64,000 bases of DNA, taken from NCBI RefSeq assembly GCF_900143565.1, contig NZ_FREX01000001.1, positions 319,640 through 383,639 of the forward strand, read 5' to 3'. The notes beneath the pieces are model-generated. The model was not told the origin of the DNA. It made no database searches and was given only the letters and a program-made list of their open reading frames with translations. Source of the stretch: Pseudovibrio sp. Alg231-02. GTDB taxonomy: Bacteria > Pseudomonadota > Alphaproteobacteria > Rhizobiales > Stappiaceae. The position numbers and the translations under genes were made by a program. Of the stretch, positions 7,879 to 17,854 are shown in pieces. The first letter of the stretch is position 1. Every line of letters starts with the position of its first letter.

Positions 7879-9369
7879 TTAGCCTTCGTAATGATCTTTG
7901 ATCATGCGGTTCAGTGCGCGCACGCCGAAACCGGATGCCCAGCCCTGAGAGATTGCGTTTTTCTTGGAGCCCATTGCAGTGCCGGCCACATCGATGTGTG
8001 CCCACTTGGCCTCATTTGTGTGACGCTGCAGATAAACAGCTGCAGTGCTTGCACCACCCCAACGGCTACCGCCGGTGTTCCGCATATCGGCATTTGGGGT
8101 GTCGACCATCTTGTCGTACTCATCCCCCAGAGGCAAACGCCACATTTTTTCTGCAGTGGTTTCACCAGCTTCGCAGATCTGCGCTGCCAGCTCATCATCA
8201 GCAGAGAAGACACCTGCGCGATGGCCGCCCAGAGCAACCAGACAAGCGCCTGTCAGGGTTGCAAGGTCTACCATGAACTTCGGCTCAAAACGGCTTTGTG
8301 TGTACCAAAGCGCATCACCCAGCACCAAGCGGCCTTCCGCATCGGTGTTGAGGATCTCAACGGTCTGACCAGACATGGTTTTGACGATGTCGCCCGGACG
8401 GATCGCGTTACCATCCGGCATGTTTTCCACCAGACCCAGCACACAGATTGCATTGACTGCAGCTTTACGGCCAGCAAGAGCTTTCATGAGGCCGATGACA
8501 GCTGCTGCGCCGCCCATATCGCCCTTCATGTCTTCCATGCCAGCGCCCGGCTTCAGGGAGATACCACCGGTATCAAACACAACGCCTTTACCAACGAATG
8601 CGATTGGAGCATCGCCTTCCTTGCCGCCATTCCATTTCATGATTGCCAAACGGGAAGGACGAACTGATCCCTGACCAACGGCCAGCAGTGCATTCATGCC
8701 CAGTTCCTGCATCTCTGCTTCGTCAAGGATTTCAACTTCCACGCCGAACTCAGAGAGCTGCTGAGCTTTTGCAGCGAACTCAACCGGGCCAAGCGTGTTG
8801 GCAGGCTCATCAACAAGAGTACGTGCGAGAAGTGTGCCTTCTGCCACAGCCTCAGCTTCTGCCCAAAGTGGCTCAACGGCTGCTGCATCCTGCACCTTCA
8901 GCGTGATTTCGCAGGCTTTGTCGCCGTCTGCTTCTTTCTTAACAGTGCGGTAGGTGTCAAACTTGTAACCACGCAGCAAAGCACCTTGCGCAAAGTCTGC
9001 GGCTTGCTGAGCTGTTGCGATAGCTGGGAAGGTCACTTCTGCACCTCCCGCTTTGAGCGCAAGCAATTTGCCAGCAACTTCACCGCCCAGATTAACCCAG
9101 TCCTGCTCTTTCAGATCGTCGACTTTGCCAAGGCCTGCAACGATCAAACGGTCTGCATCCATACCTTCTGGCGCGAGCAAGTGCATGATACCGGATTTCT
9201 TACCTGTGAAATCAGCCGTTTTAGCAGCGCGCTCAACAGTTTTTCCAGCAGAGCCCATCACACCCTCAGCTTCTGCTGCAAAGCTGAGTTCTTCACCTGC
9301 AAAGACGACCTGAACGGGTGCTGTTGCATCAGAATACTGCGCGATCTTAATGGATGTGAATTGCGTCAT
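7879..9369 (-). CDS. pepA: Leucyl aminopeptidase (M17 family)
   Basis: 496 residues, normal length for PepA. The two metal-binding regions are clear: VGKGVVFDTGGISLKPG (catalytic Lys and metal Asp) and the M17 signature NTDAEGRL. An N-terminal macro-like domain precedes the peptidase domain. The enzyme removes N-terminal residues from peptides in the cytoplasm using two divalent ions; homologues can also bind DNA. The frame is open to 9408, but MTQFTSIKIAQ at 9369 follows GAGGAAAG and is the likely start. Divergent from lptF. Confidence 0.95.
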   Translation of the reverse strand: MTQFTSIKIAQYSDATAPVQVVFAGEELSFAAEAEGVMGSAGKTVERAAKTADFTGKKSGIMHLLAPEGMDADRLIVAGLGKVDDLKEQDWVNLGGEVAGKLLALKAGGAEVTFPAIATAQQAADFAQGALLRGYKFDTYRTVKKEADGDKACEITLKVQDAAAVEPLWAEAEAVAEGTLLARTLVDEPANTLGPVEFAAKAQQLSEFGVEVEILDEAEMQELGMNALLAVGQGSVRPSRLAIMKWNGGKEGDAPIAFVGKGVVFDTGGISLKPGAGMEDMKGDMGGAAAVIGLMKALAGRKAAVNAICVLGLVENMPDGNAIRPGDIVKTMSGQTVEILNTDAEGRLVLGDALWYTQSRFEPKFMVDLATLTGACLVALGGHRAGVFSADDELAAQICEAGETTAEKMWRLPLGDEYDKMVDTPNADMRNTGGSRWGGASTAAVYLQRHTNEAKWAHIDVAGTAMGSKKNAISQGWASGFGVRALNRMIKDHYEG

Positions 9370-9653
9370 TATGTCGTTTCTTTCCTCGGAATGACCTGCG
9401 ATAGGCAATTTCTAGCAGAATATGCTAGCAATCACAGGCGGACGCGTGGTCCAGCTACTCTTAAAATTCATGGCAGAACATGGCTCGATAATGGTCCCGT
9501 TTCAAGGCTATGTGAAGAAACTTGCGAGTTTATTCATTAAAAGATCCGATGATCCGGCTTTCTGCCGTATTCCGTGTTATTGAGTGGACTTGAATCATTT
9601 TGCGGCTTGGCCTCCCCCATAACGAACAAGAAAAGGTTCTGTTGCACGGCACA

Positions 9654-10847
9654 ATGAAAACTATTGAACGCTACATCGTCAAACGCAGCTTTACCGCCTT
9701 TATTGTGACACTGGCCGCCATGACTGGCGTCGTCTGGTCCACCCAAGCGCTGCGCCAGCTGGATCTTGTCACCTCAAAAGGCCAGACCCTTTTGCAGTTT
9801 GGCTACATCACTGCACTGGCTCTGCCTTTCCTCATCCTGATCGTTGCGCCCTTCGCAATGATGCTGGCGTTTATAATCGTGCTCAACAGCATGTCCCGCG
9901 ACAGTGAGCTTATTGTCATCAACGCTTCGGGCGCTTCCAAGTCGCTTGTTCTCCGGCCAATCATGGTGTTTTCACTCGCAATCACAGCCCTGATGTATTT
10001 CCTGTCCATGTATCTGTCCCCGACAGGCTTGGCGGAATTGCGCAGTGAGTTGACGCGCGTACGTGTTGATCTGGTCGCCAACATCATCAAGCCTGGACGT
10101 TTCATTCCGATTGAAGAGAATCTTACCTTCCATATCCGCAACAGAAGCGGTGATGGGATCCTTGAAGGTCTCTTGCTGGATGATGCCCGCGATCCGGAAA
10201 CCTCATTCACCTATACGGCTGAAACGGGACGGATTATCGAGGCTGCGGACAAAACACTGCTTGTCATGCTTGATGGAACGATCCAGCGCCGCCCGAAAGG
10301 TGGGCAGGATATGTCCATCGTCAGCTTTGAGAGTTATGGCTTCGATTTGTCCTCGATGATTCCCGAGGCTCGCGAGCCAACATTCAAGGCAAGTGAGCGT
10401 CCAACCTTCGAATTGCTGAGCGCAAGCCCTGATGATTCTTACGCCGCAAAGCATTGGGACAAGCTAGTTGTGGAATTCCACGACCGTTTAAGTGTCCCTC
10501 TTTACCCCATTGCCTTTGGTCTGATCATCTATGCTTTCCTGGGTTCTCCCAAGACCACTCGTCAGGACCAAGGCCTTGCAATAACAACAACAATCGCAGT
10601 TGCGACCCTGCTGAGAACAGCAGGTTTTGGCGCAACGCTCATCGTGAGTTCGGCTCCTGATATGTTCCCATTGCTCTACGCAATCCCAATAATCGCAATT
10701 GCGCTTGCTGCGTGGTCCATTAGCCTGAACAGAAGACCTTGGTTTGTTCAGCGTCTGGTCGATGGAACACAAAGCCTCTTTAATGGCATTGGTCGTGTGT
10801 TCTCCAAATTGGTAGGCCGCAAGAACCAAGGGACAGCAGGACTGTAA
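9654..10847 (+). CDS. lptF: LPS export ABC transporter permease LptF
   Basis: 397 residues of the YjgP/YjgQ family. The N-terminus MKTIERYIVKRSFTAFIV leads into membrane helices (about residues 12-35, 50-75 and 100-120). A periplasmic beta-jellyroll-like middle follows, then three C-terminal helices. LptF pairs with LptG in the inner membrane to extract LPS, powered by LptB, which is not in this window. The frame opens at a TTG at 9600 but homologues start at MKTIERY. The stop overlaps the lptG start (TAATG), a coupling typical of this operon. Confidence 0.92.
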   Translation: MKTIERYIVKRSFTAFIVTLAAMTGVVWSTQALRQLDLVTSKGQTLLQFGYITALALPFLILIVAPFAMMLAFIIVLNSMSRDSELIVINASGASKSLVLRPIMVFSLAITALMYFLSMYLSPTGLAELRSELTRVRVDLVANIIKPGRFIPIEENLTFHIRNRSGDGILEGLLLDDARDPETSFTYTAETGRIIEAADKTLLVMLDGTIQRRPKGGQDMSIVSFESYGFDLSSMIPEAREPTFKASERPTFELLSASPDDSYAAKHWDKLVVEFHDRLSVPLYPIAFGLIIYAFLGSPKTTRQDQGLAITTTIAVATLLRTAGFGATLIVSSAPDMFPLLYAIPIIAIALAAWSISLNRRPWFVQRLVDGTQSLFNGIGRVFSKLVGRKNQGTAGL

Positions 10848-11938
10848 TGACCGGAAGAACGCTTAGTCTTTACATATCCAAACGGTTTTTGAAGTCGATT
10901 CTGGCCCTCTTTCTGTTTGCTGCCGTTTTGATCTTGCTGTTTGACGTGCTTGAGCTTGTTCGCCGTGGTGGCGATCGTGAAGGGTTTTCTCTTCTGCGCA
11001 TTGCTGCGATTTCTGCCTTGCGCGTTCCACTTCTGCTTGAACAGGTTATTCCGTTTGCCGTCCTTTTTGGCTCTATCTGGGCGTTTGTTACGCTTTCCAG
11101 AAGCCTTGAGCTTGTGGTCGCACGTGCGGCTGGTATTTCGGTCTGGCAGTTTACTGCCCCTGCTCTTCTGACTGGCCTGTTCATCGGCGTTGCTGCTGTG
11201 ATTGGTTATAATCCCGGTGCTGTATATCTGCAGCAAAAATCAGATGAGGTGGCAGAGGGCTTGTTCAGTGTGGAACAAACCTATTTGCTAGAAGGATCTG
11301 GAGAGGTTTGGCTCAGGCAGAACGGCACCGATGGTGAATCAGTTCTTCATGCACGCCACACCAGCGGGCAAGGTGCGTCACTCAATGGTGTCACGATCTT
11401 CTCTTTTGACCGCCAAGGCCAGTTTTCAGAGAGAATCGAAGCACGGCGAGCCGTCCTAGCTGAGGGCATGTGGCGGCTAACTGATGCGGTTGTCTATGCT
11501 GTGGACACTGATCCACAGCATTATGGGAACTACTCTGTCAGTACTTTTTTGACCCCGACGGAGGTCAAGGAGAGCATAGGTTCGCCGGAATCTATTAGTT
11601 TTTGGAGTCTTCCACGCTTTATTGAGTTATCCCAAAGGGCTGGACTACCCGCGTATAGGTATTCTTTACAATATCAGACTCTTCTAGCCAAACCCCTGTT
11701 ACTTGTGGCAATGATTGTCATTGCTGCTGCTGTTTCGCTGCGTGTATCGCGTTTTGGGGGGATTGGCCGCTTGATCGTTTGGGGCATTGTTGCTGGTTTC
11801 GTGCTTTATGCCGTTTCCGAAGTCTCGAAGGATCTGGGTGGTGCTGGAATCGTTCCCACAACGGTTGCAGCATGGGCACCTGGCGTATTTGGGGTTCTTA
11901 TGGGTTTTACAATTCTGTTAAATCAGGAGGATGGTTGA
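10847..11938 (+). CDS. lptG: LPS export ABC transporter permease LptG
   Basis: 363 residues, same architecture as LptF: N-terminal helices, a periplasmic domain (roughly 130-270) and three C-terminal helices. The N-terminus MTGRTLSLYISKRFLKSIL and the ELVVARAAGISVWQF coupling-helix region are typical of LptG. Its ATG shares a base with the lptF stop, and its TGA overlaps the lptD start (TGATG). This implies tight co-translation of the export bridge with its outer-membrane exit protein. Confidence 0.92.
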   Translation: MTGRTLSLYISKRFLKSILALFLFAAVLILLFDVLELVRRGGDREGFSLLRIAAISALRVPLLLEQVIPFAVLFGSIWAFVTLSRSLELVVARAAGISVWQFTAPALLTGLFIGVAAVIGYNPGAVYLQQKSDEVAEGLFSVEQTYLLEGSGEVWLRQNGTDGESVLHARHTSGQGASLNGVTIFSFDRQGQFSERIEARRAVLAEGMWRLTDAVVYAVDTDPQHYGNYSVSTFLTPTEVKESIGSPESISFWSLPRFIELSQRAGLPAYRYSLQYQTLLAKPLLLVAMIVIAAAVSLRVSRFGGIGRLIVWGIVAGFVLYAVSEVSKDLGGAGIVPTTVAAWAPGVFGVLMGFTILLNQEDG

Positions 11939-14340
11939 TGGGTTCGGCCTTGATCCTGAAACAGAAAATCAAGCGAGTTGGTGCTGGCTGCGTATCGCCA
12001 GAATACCTTCGCACTGTCTCTGCAGTTGCTCTGCTGTGCGGCGCTGGCCTTGCGGTCCTCAGCGCGCCTGCAGTTGCGCAGATCGACCTTTCGCAGTCTG
12101 CTCAGCAGGCTGTGGACACATCTCAACCAATGTTGCTTGAAGCGAAAGAGCTTCGCTATGATTTTGACAATGACGTCATTATCGCGACGGGTAGTGTTGA
12201 GATCTATTTTGACAACTACACATTGCTCGCAGATCGTGTGACTTACAATCGTAAGGACGGGAAGTTTTCTGCGCACGGCAATGTGGAAATGACAGAGCCT
12301 GATGGCAATCTCATTCTTGCAGACAATCTGACTTTGAGTGATGATTTCTCTGAGGGCTTCGTCAATGCTTTGCAGATTGACACTCCTCAGTTTACGCATT
12401 TCGTTGCCGAGAGCGCTGAGCGCTCTAATGACAACGTCACCACACTGAGGAATGGCACTTACTCTGTCTATAAGAAGGCTCCCAAGCCTCCGTTATGGCG
12501 GATCAAATCAACAACGATCATCCACAATCAGCAAAAGCAACGCATCTATTTTGAGGGTGCATCCATTGAGCTGTTCGGGAATACGATTGCCAAGATTCCT
12601 TACTTCTCAATCGCAGATCCATCAGTCGGCCGTAAATCTGGTTTCCTGCTTCCGCGCTTTGTCACCAAGAATCGCCTCGGTTTTGGTGCCGCGATTCCAT
12701 ATTACTGGTCCCTTTCGCCAACATACGATCTAACCGTGACACTCACGCCGCTCACGCAGCAGGGTGTACTGGGCCAGCTGGATTGGCGGCAACAGTTTGA
12801 TACTGGTTCCTACAATGTTTCACTTGGCGGGATCTCTCAGGCAGACCCAAGTGCCTTTAATGGCTCCAGCGGCGATGTACGTGGTCGCTTTATTGTCAAT
12901 ACGGACGGAAGCTTCGATCTGAGTCAACGCTGGCAAACCGGCTGGGACATTACTTATGCAACGGACCGGGCATTCCGCCAAGATTACGGCTTTGCTCGTT
13001 TTGGTAGCGCTCAAGAAGTATCTCGCATTTACTTGCAAGGCGAAACAAAACGCAATCTCTTTGATGCAAATGCATATGCCTTCCAGATTTCACAGGAAGA
13101 CAACCCGAGCCCAACCCAGCCGATGAATCCAATTGGGCCGTTTTCTCAAGTCAATGCAGACCTTCAAGAGAAGCAACCTTTCGTTCATCCTGTTATAGAC
13201 AACGCGATTTATTTCGAAAAATCTGTTGTTGGTGGGCAACTGAATTACGATGGCAACCTAACAAGTCTAACACGTGAGACGACTGATGCGTTCTCAGTGA
13301 ATGGCCAGAATCGTTTTCGTGGTGTGGAAGGAACGTTTACTCGTCTAAGCGCAAACTTGACTTGGCAGCGCACACTTATCGATCCGATTGGTCAGGTGTT
13401 CACACCGTTTGCCTATGCAAAGACCAACCTGTATTTTCTCGCAAGTGCAGATAATAATGTGACAGCTCTTTCAGATGAGTCCGTTGTCTTCCGAGGTATG
13501 CCTGCGATTGGTTTGGAATACCGTTATCCATTCCTTGCAACATTTAACGGTGGCAATCAGGTTATCGAGCCCGTCGCACAGATCATTGTTCGTCCGAACG
13601 AGGCAGCAATTGGAGAACTTCCAAACGAAGACGCACAGTCTATCGTGTTTGACGCTTCCACGCTGTTTGAATGGGATAAGTTTTCAGGATTCGACCGTAA
13701 CGAGGGCGGCACCCGTGCAAACTTAGGTTTGCAGTATAAGCTGCAGTTTGACAAAGGCTCGTTTATCAGCGGTTTGTTTGGTCGCTCCTTCCAGCTTGCC
13801 GGCCAGAACTCCTATTCAGTTCCAGGCATTCTCGATTCAACAGGCGACTCTGGCTTGCAGACTGCAGGGTCTGATTATGTGACGAGCCTCTATTTTGACA
13901 CCAATACTGGCTTTCGCGTCGGTGGTAATGCACGCTTTAGCGAACATGACTTTGGCGTAGAACGTGCAGAAGTCAGCGCGAGTGGTCGTTATGGTCCAGC
14001 TTCGACAGTTCTGTCCTATGCCTATTTGGCAGAGCGTCCAGACGCTGGGATTGATGAACAGCGCTCTGAGCTTGTTGGTGCCTTAAATCTGAACTTGCAG
14101 GAAAACTGGCGTGTCTTCGGTTCACTGCGTTATGACATGATCAACGAGAACATTGTTCAGGACACTGTTGGTCTTGGTTATGACGACGAAGGCTTCTCCG
14201 CTTCACTCTCCTATGGTGAAGACAGAAGCCGAAACAATGGTGAGCCCGTAGAGCGGATCTTCTTCTTCCGATTCGGTCTCAGAACTATTGGTGATACGAG
14301 CCTTTCGACCTCAACTTCTGACTCATCCCCAAATGATTGA
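11938..14340 (+). CDS. lptD: LPS assembly outer-membrane protein LptD
   Basis: 800 residues. An N-terminal signal peptide ends near SAPAVAQIDLS. A periplasmic OstA/LptA-like domain (about residues 60-190, MLLEAKELRYDFDNDVIIA) and a long LptD beta-barrel domain follow. LptD with LptE inserts LPS into the outer leaflet. The ATG at 11938 overlaps the lptG stop and has AGGAGG upstream inside lptG, so the longer open frame reaching back to 11779 is not used. A stem-loop follows the gene. Confidence 0.93.
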   Translation: MGSALILKQKIKRVGAGCVSPEYLRTVSAVALLCGAGLAVLSAPAVAQIDLSQSAQQAVDTSQPMLLEAKELRYDFDNDVIIATGSVEIYFDNYTLLADRVTYNRKDGKFSAHGNVEMTEPDGNLILADNLTLSDDFSEGFVNALQIDTPQFTHFVAESAERSNDNVTTLRNGTYSVYKKAPKPPLWRIKSTTIIHNQQKQRIYFEGASIELFGNTIAKIPYFSIADPSVGRKSGFLLPRFVTKNRLGFGAAIPYYWSLSPTYDLTVTLTPLTQQGVLGQLDWRQQFDTGSYNVSLGGISQADPSAFNGSSGDVRGRFIVNTDGSFDLSQRWQTGWDITYATDRAFRQDYGFARFGSAQEVSRIYLQGETKRNLFDANAYAFQISQEDNPSPTQPMNPIGPFSQVNADLQEKQPFVHPVIDNAIYFEKSVVGGQLNYDGNLTSLTRETTDAFSVNGQNRFRGVEGTFTRLSANLTWQRTLIDPIGQVFTPFAYAKTNLYFLASADNNVTALSDESVVFRGMPAIGLEYRYPFLATFNGGNQVIEPVAQIIVRPNEAAIGELPNEDAQSIVFDASTLFEWDKFSGFDRNEGGTRANLGLQYKLQFDKGSFISGLFGRSFQLAGQNSYSVPGILDSTGDSGLQTAGSDYVTSLYFDTNTGFRVGGNARFSEHDFGVERAEVSASGRYGPASTVLSYAYLAERPDAGIDEQRSELVGALNLNLQENWRVFGSLRYDMINENIVQDTVGLGYDDEGFSASLSYGEDRSRNNGEPVERIFFFRFGLRTIGDTSLSTSTSDSSPND

Positions 14341-14359
14341 GTAAGTAGATAAGCTTAAA

Positions 14360-14390
14360 CCTCTGGCTGTGCACAGAAAATAGCCAGAGG
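14360..14390. other. Stem-loop between lptD and surA
   Basis: CCTCTGGCT at 14360-14368 pairs perfectly with AGCCAGAGG at 14382-14390, about 20 bases after the lptD stop. There is no T run, so this is not a standard terminator. It may stabilise the 3' end or attenuate read-through into surA. Confidence 0.5.
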
Positions 14391-14548
14391 CATGACAGAA
14401 TGTCGCCTACATTTGTTATTATTAGTTTGAATAAATTTTTCCGGGCTGCACCCTTCTAATTTGAGTCAAGCTGTGCCAAATATGCACCAGTGCTATCTAG
14501 GGAGCGTCCATTGAGGGCAATCGCCTTTGGGACGGAGAGCTTAACAAA

Positions 14549-15490
14549 ATGAAACTTACTCGCTTCTGTGCTTCGCTTGTTGTCGCTGCCAGCATGCTGG
14601 CGCCACTTGGTCCGATGCTTACTTCTGCGGAAGCCGCAAGTAAAATCGTTGCTGTCGTCAATGGCCGTCCGATTACCAGTTATGAACTGCAACAGCGGTC
14701 AAAGCTTATCACGCTCACCACACGGGCACCGTCCAGCGTTGCCAAAAGAAAAGCTAAGGATGAGCTGATTGATGAAGCGCTGAAGCTTGAAGAGGCAAAG
14801 CGAGTCGGAGTTTCAATCGCTGACAAGAAAGTTGATGATGCTTTTGCAACAATCGCACAGCGCGTTAAACTCTCGCCTTCTCAATTCAAGCAAGCGCTTT
14901 CTCAAAGCGGCGTTAATCCTCGCACGCTGAAAAATCGCCTACGTGCTGAAATTTCCTGGTCTGAAGTTGTCATGCAGCGATTTCGCGCGACCGTTCGGAT
15001 TAATGAGTCAGACGTGATTGCTGCTCTTCAGGGCAAAGAAAACAAAGACGAGAGCGGTGCAACCAGTGTTGAATACGATCTGCAGCGCATCATTTTTGTC
15101 GTCCCTAAGAAGTCCAGTAAGTCCTTCAAAAACAAACGCGTCACTGAAATGAAGAAGCTTCGAGCCCGCTTCACATCTTGTGAAGAAGGAACGCGCATTG
15201 CATCCGGTTTGAATGAAGTCATCGTGCGTCCAATCGGCAAACGCCTTGAAACTGATCTGCCTGCGCCTTTTGTGAAAAAGCTGAATGAGATCTCTATCGG
15301 CCGCGTCACAGCGCCTACCCCTGTAGACTCCGGATTTGAGATGATTGCTCTTTGTGGTAAAGAGACAATCAACAGTGATGCGACTGCGCGAAGCACTATC
15401 GAGGGCGAGTTGCGGAATAAAAAAGGGCAACAGCTTTCTCGCCGTTACCTTCGTGACCTGCGCTCCAATGCTGTAATCGAGCAGCGCTGA
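14549..15490 (+). CDS. surA: SurA-type periplasmic chaperone / peptidyl-prolyl isomerase
   Basis: 313 residues with a signal peptide cleaved near SAEAASK. A SurA N-domain follows (KIVAVVNGRPITSYELQQR, helical up to about residue 150). A PPIase-like domain comes next (DLQRIIFVVPK through FVKKLNEISIGRVTAPTPVDSGFEMIALCGK). SurA escorts outer-membrane proteins, including LptD, across the periplasm. Alphaproteobacterial SurA has one parvulin-like domain and is shorter than the E. coli form, as here. The ATG follows GGAGAG by about nine bases. It sits in the classic lptD-surA-pdxA order. Confidence 0.88.
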   Translation: MKLTRFCASLVVAASMLAPLGPMLTSAEAASKIVAVVNGRPITSYELQQRSKLITLTTRAPSSVAKRKAKDELIDEALKLEEAKRVGVSIADKKVDDAFATIAQRVKLSPSQFKQALSQSGVNPRTLKNRLRAEISWSEVVMQRFRATVRINESDVIAALQGKENKDESGATSVEYDLQRIIFVVPKKSSKSFKNKRVTEMKKLRARFTSCEEGTRIASGLNEVIVRPIGKRLETDLPAPFVKKLNEISIGRVTAPTPVDSGFEMIALCGKETINSDATARSTIEGELRNKKGQQLSRRYLRDLRSNAVIEQR

Positions 15491-15524
15491 TCGCCTGATC
15501 AGCAGCAGGAGAAGTTTTTTTATT

Positions 15525-16541
15525 ATGCGCAGAGTGAAATTGGCGCTCGCCCTGACAATGGGCGAGCCTGCAGGTATTGGACCTGATATTACGCTTAAAA
15601 CGTGGAAAGTTCGCTTTGAACAAGCTGTTCAGCCGTTCTACGTCCTATGCGATCCAGAGCTTCTCAAAGCCCGCGCAAAGCATCTCGGATTGAAAATTCC
15701 AATCAAAGTGGTGGAACCAGAAGCCGCCTGTGACTGTTTTGATGAGGCACTTCCGGTGGTTCCTCTCTCTGGCCCAGTTCAGGTTAGTCCCGGAGCCCCT
15801 TCTGGCACGAATGCTGCTCTTGTCATCGAATCCATCGAGACTGCGGTACGACATGTGAAGGATGGCAGGGCTTCAGCTGTTGTCACCAACCCGATCTCCA
15901 AGAAAATCCTTTATGACGCTGGTTTTCATCATCCGGGTCACACTGAGTTTCTTGGCGATCTGGCGAAAACCTACTGGGACAAGGACGTGGAACCAATCAT
16001 GTTGCTGGCTGGCCCTGAGCTGATGGCCGTTCCGCTTACGGTCCATGTTCCAATTGTGGACGTACCAAAGCTGGTGACGAAGGATCTCATCGTTGATCGC
16101 TGCCGGGCCATCAACAAAGACATGATCGAACGGTTTGGTATTGCCTCACCGCGCATCGCGATTGCAGGCCTCAACCCTCACGCAGGTGAAGGTGGCTCTA
16201 TGGGTACGGAAGAGATCGAAACGATTTCTCCAGCTATTGCTCAACTGCGCAGTGAAGGCATAGATGCTCGCGGTCCTTTGCCCGCTGACACCATGTTCCA
16301 CAGTGAAGCGCTGGATACCTATGATGTGGCTGTGGCCATGTATCATGATCAGGCGCTCATTCCTGTCAAAACTCTGGCCTTTGATGAAGCTGTGAATGTG
16401 ACACTCGGCCTCCCCTATGTGCGCACATCACCTGATCACGGAACCGCATTTTCCATTGCGGGAACGAATAAGGCCTCTCCAAACAGCTTGATGGCTTCCC
16501 TGCGCCTTGCAGCAGCCCTCGCACAACCTGAGCTCGTTTAA
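15525..16541 (+). CDS. pdxA: 4-hydroxythreonine-4-phosphate dehydrogenase
   Basis: 338 residues of the PdxA family: [15 protein letters not shown] at the start, [20 protein letters not shown] with the metal-ligand His, [12 protein letters not shown] and [11 protein letters not shown]. It oxidises 4-phosphohydroxy-L-threonine with NAD during pyridoxal-5-phosphate synthesis. Its TAA shares a base with the rsmA start (TAATG), and AGGAGA lies upstream of its own ATG. Grouping of surA, pdxA and rsmA is widespread in proteobacteria. Confidence 0.95.
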   Translation: MRRVKLALALTMGEPAGIGPDITLKTWKVRFEQAVQPFYVLCDPELLKARAKHLGLKIPIKVVEPEAACDCFDEALPVVPLSGPVQVSPGAPSGTNAALVIESIETAVRHVKDGRASAVVTNPISKKILYDAGFHHPGHTEFLGDLAKTYWDKDVEPIMLLAGPELMAVPLTVHVPIVDVPKLVTKDLIVDRCRAINKDMIERFGIASPRIAIAGLNPHAGEGGSMGTEEIETISPAIAQLRSEGIDARGPLPADTMFHSEALDTYDVAVAMYHDQALIPVKTLAFDEAVNVTLGLPYVRTSPDHGTAFSIAGTNKASPNSLMASLRLAAALAQPELV

Positions 16542-17380
16542 TGGCACAAATTGATGATCTGCCACCTCTGCGTGAGGTGATTGCAGAGCATGGGCTCGAT
16601 GCCCGCAAATCACTTGGTCAGAATTTTCTTCTGGACCTCAACCTTACCTCGCGCATTGCCCGCAGTGCCGGGGATCTGAGCAACTGTACCGTTGTTGAAG
16701 TTGGTCCAGGCCCCGGCGGTTTGACACGCGCCTTGCTTGCAGCTGGTGCCAAGAAGGTGGTTGCTATTGAGAAAGACACGCGATGCTTGCCTGTGCTTTC
16801 TCAGATTTCAGAGCACTACAATGGCAAGCTGGAAGTGATTGAGGGTGATGCCCTCAAGTACAATCCTGCTGAGCTTGCTGACGGCCCGATCAAGATTATC
16901 GCTAACCTGCCTTACAATGTGGGTACGCAACTCCTGCTTGGGTGGCTGACAACAGAGGAATGGCCTCCGTTTTGGGACTCTCTAACATTGATGTTCCAGA
17001 AAGAAGTCGGACAGCGCATTGTTGCTGAAACAGGCAATAAAGCCTATGGCCGCCTCGGCGTTTTGGCAAACTGGCGGTGTCATACGGATATACTTTTTGA
17101 TCTGAACCCAAAGGCTTTCACCCCTCCACCAAAGGTGACGTCCGCTGTTGTGCAACTACACCCGCGCGAGAAGCCTCTGGAGTGCCCTTTGAAAGCGTTA
17201 GAGCGAGTAACCGCTCATGCCTTTGGTCAGCGCCGTAAAATGCTCAGAGCAAGCTTAAAAGGCCTTAAGACAGATGCAGAGGCTCGTATCGAAGCTGCCG
17301 GCCTCAAGCCAACTGCCCGCGCAGAAGAGATCGATGTGACCGGCTTCATTGCCCTGGCACATGCTTTTGACAAGGAATAG
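16541..17380 (+). CDS. rsmA: 16S rRNA dimethyladenosine transferase
   Basis: 279 residues. [18 protein letters not shown] is the RsmA/KsgA N-terminus, [15 protein letters not shown] is motif I and [12 protein letters not shown] is the adenine-N6 methyltransferase NLPY motif. A C-terminal helical domain with [14 protein letters not shown] binds RNA. It dimethylates two adjacent adenosines at the 3' end of 16S rRNA during 30S maturation. It is the last gene of the lptF operon, followed by a hairpin terminator. Confidence 0.95.
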   Translation: MAQIDDLPPLREVIAEHGLDARKSLGQNFLLDLNLTSRIARSAGDLSNCTVVEVGPGPGGLTRALLAAGAKKVVAIEKDTRCLPVLSQISEHYNGKLEVIEGDALKYNPAELADGPIKIIANLPYNVGTQLLLGWLTTEEWPPFWDSLTLMFQKEVGQRIVAETGNKAYGRLGVLANWRCHTDILFDLNPKAFTPPPKVTSAVVQLHPREKPLECPLKALERVTAHAFGQRRKMLRASLKGLKTDAEARIEAAGLKPTARAEEIDVTGFIALAHAFDKE

Positions 17381-17395
17381 GTTGTTTTCAATTTC

Positions 17396-17441
17396 AGGCT
17401 CTCAGCTGTACAAGGCACACTGAAGATTAAGAGAGCCTTTT
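17396..17441 (+). terminator. Probable terminator after rsmA
   Basis: AGGCTCTC (17396-17403) pairs with GAGAGCCT (17431-17438), followed by a short T run. The 27-base loop is long, so efficiency is uncertain. Confidence 0.55.
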
Positions 17442-17854
17442 CGACTTTTGCAGCATTAACTTGCCGGTTCGAGAACTCCGGCGGCTGACATTAATGTCGC
17501 CGAATAGTTCCCCATGCCATCAGCTAGCTGTCACTAACCTTTCAAAACACGATTGGGCGATGCATGAGGAAGCGATACTGAGTGTATCAAAGCAACACAC
17601 TGCAGCAGAGTTCTTTGAAAAAGGAGCTCTGCAATCACGGTCTTCCTGAACGGTTCAAAAAGAATTTTTCTACGTTAGGCAAACAAGTTCGAACTGATCT
17701 TTGCAGAACACAGATGGTACAAAACACAAATCTGAAAACAAATTTTAAAACTGCACATTAAGCAAGCTTACCTCAACCCACTAATTGACAGTTTCACTAT
17801 ACAGCCAGACCTTCTTTGTTGAGCGCAACTGACGTTAATCAAGTTGAGGTTCTG
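17442..17854. other. Intergenic region upstream of the subtilisin gene
   Basis: About 410 bases, AT-rich towards the right. A 62-residue frame at 17461-17649 lacks a ribosome-binding site and family likeness and is not called. The region should contain the promoter of the protease gene. No RNA gene is seen. Confidence 0.45.

Noticed and set aside
7756-8667. 303-residue frame antisense to pepA
   Set aside because: Shadow of the pepA coding strand; no start signal, and it crosses the pepA terminator.
17460-17490. GGTTCGAGA motif suggesting a tRNA T-arm
   Set aside because: No acceptor, D or anticodon stems fit around it; only a short GC hairpin remains.
17461-17649. 62-residue frame between rsmA and the subtilisin gene
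   Set aside because: No ribosome-binding site, no family likeness and a low-complexity composition.
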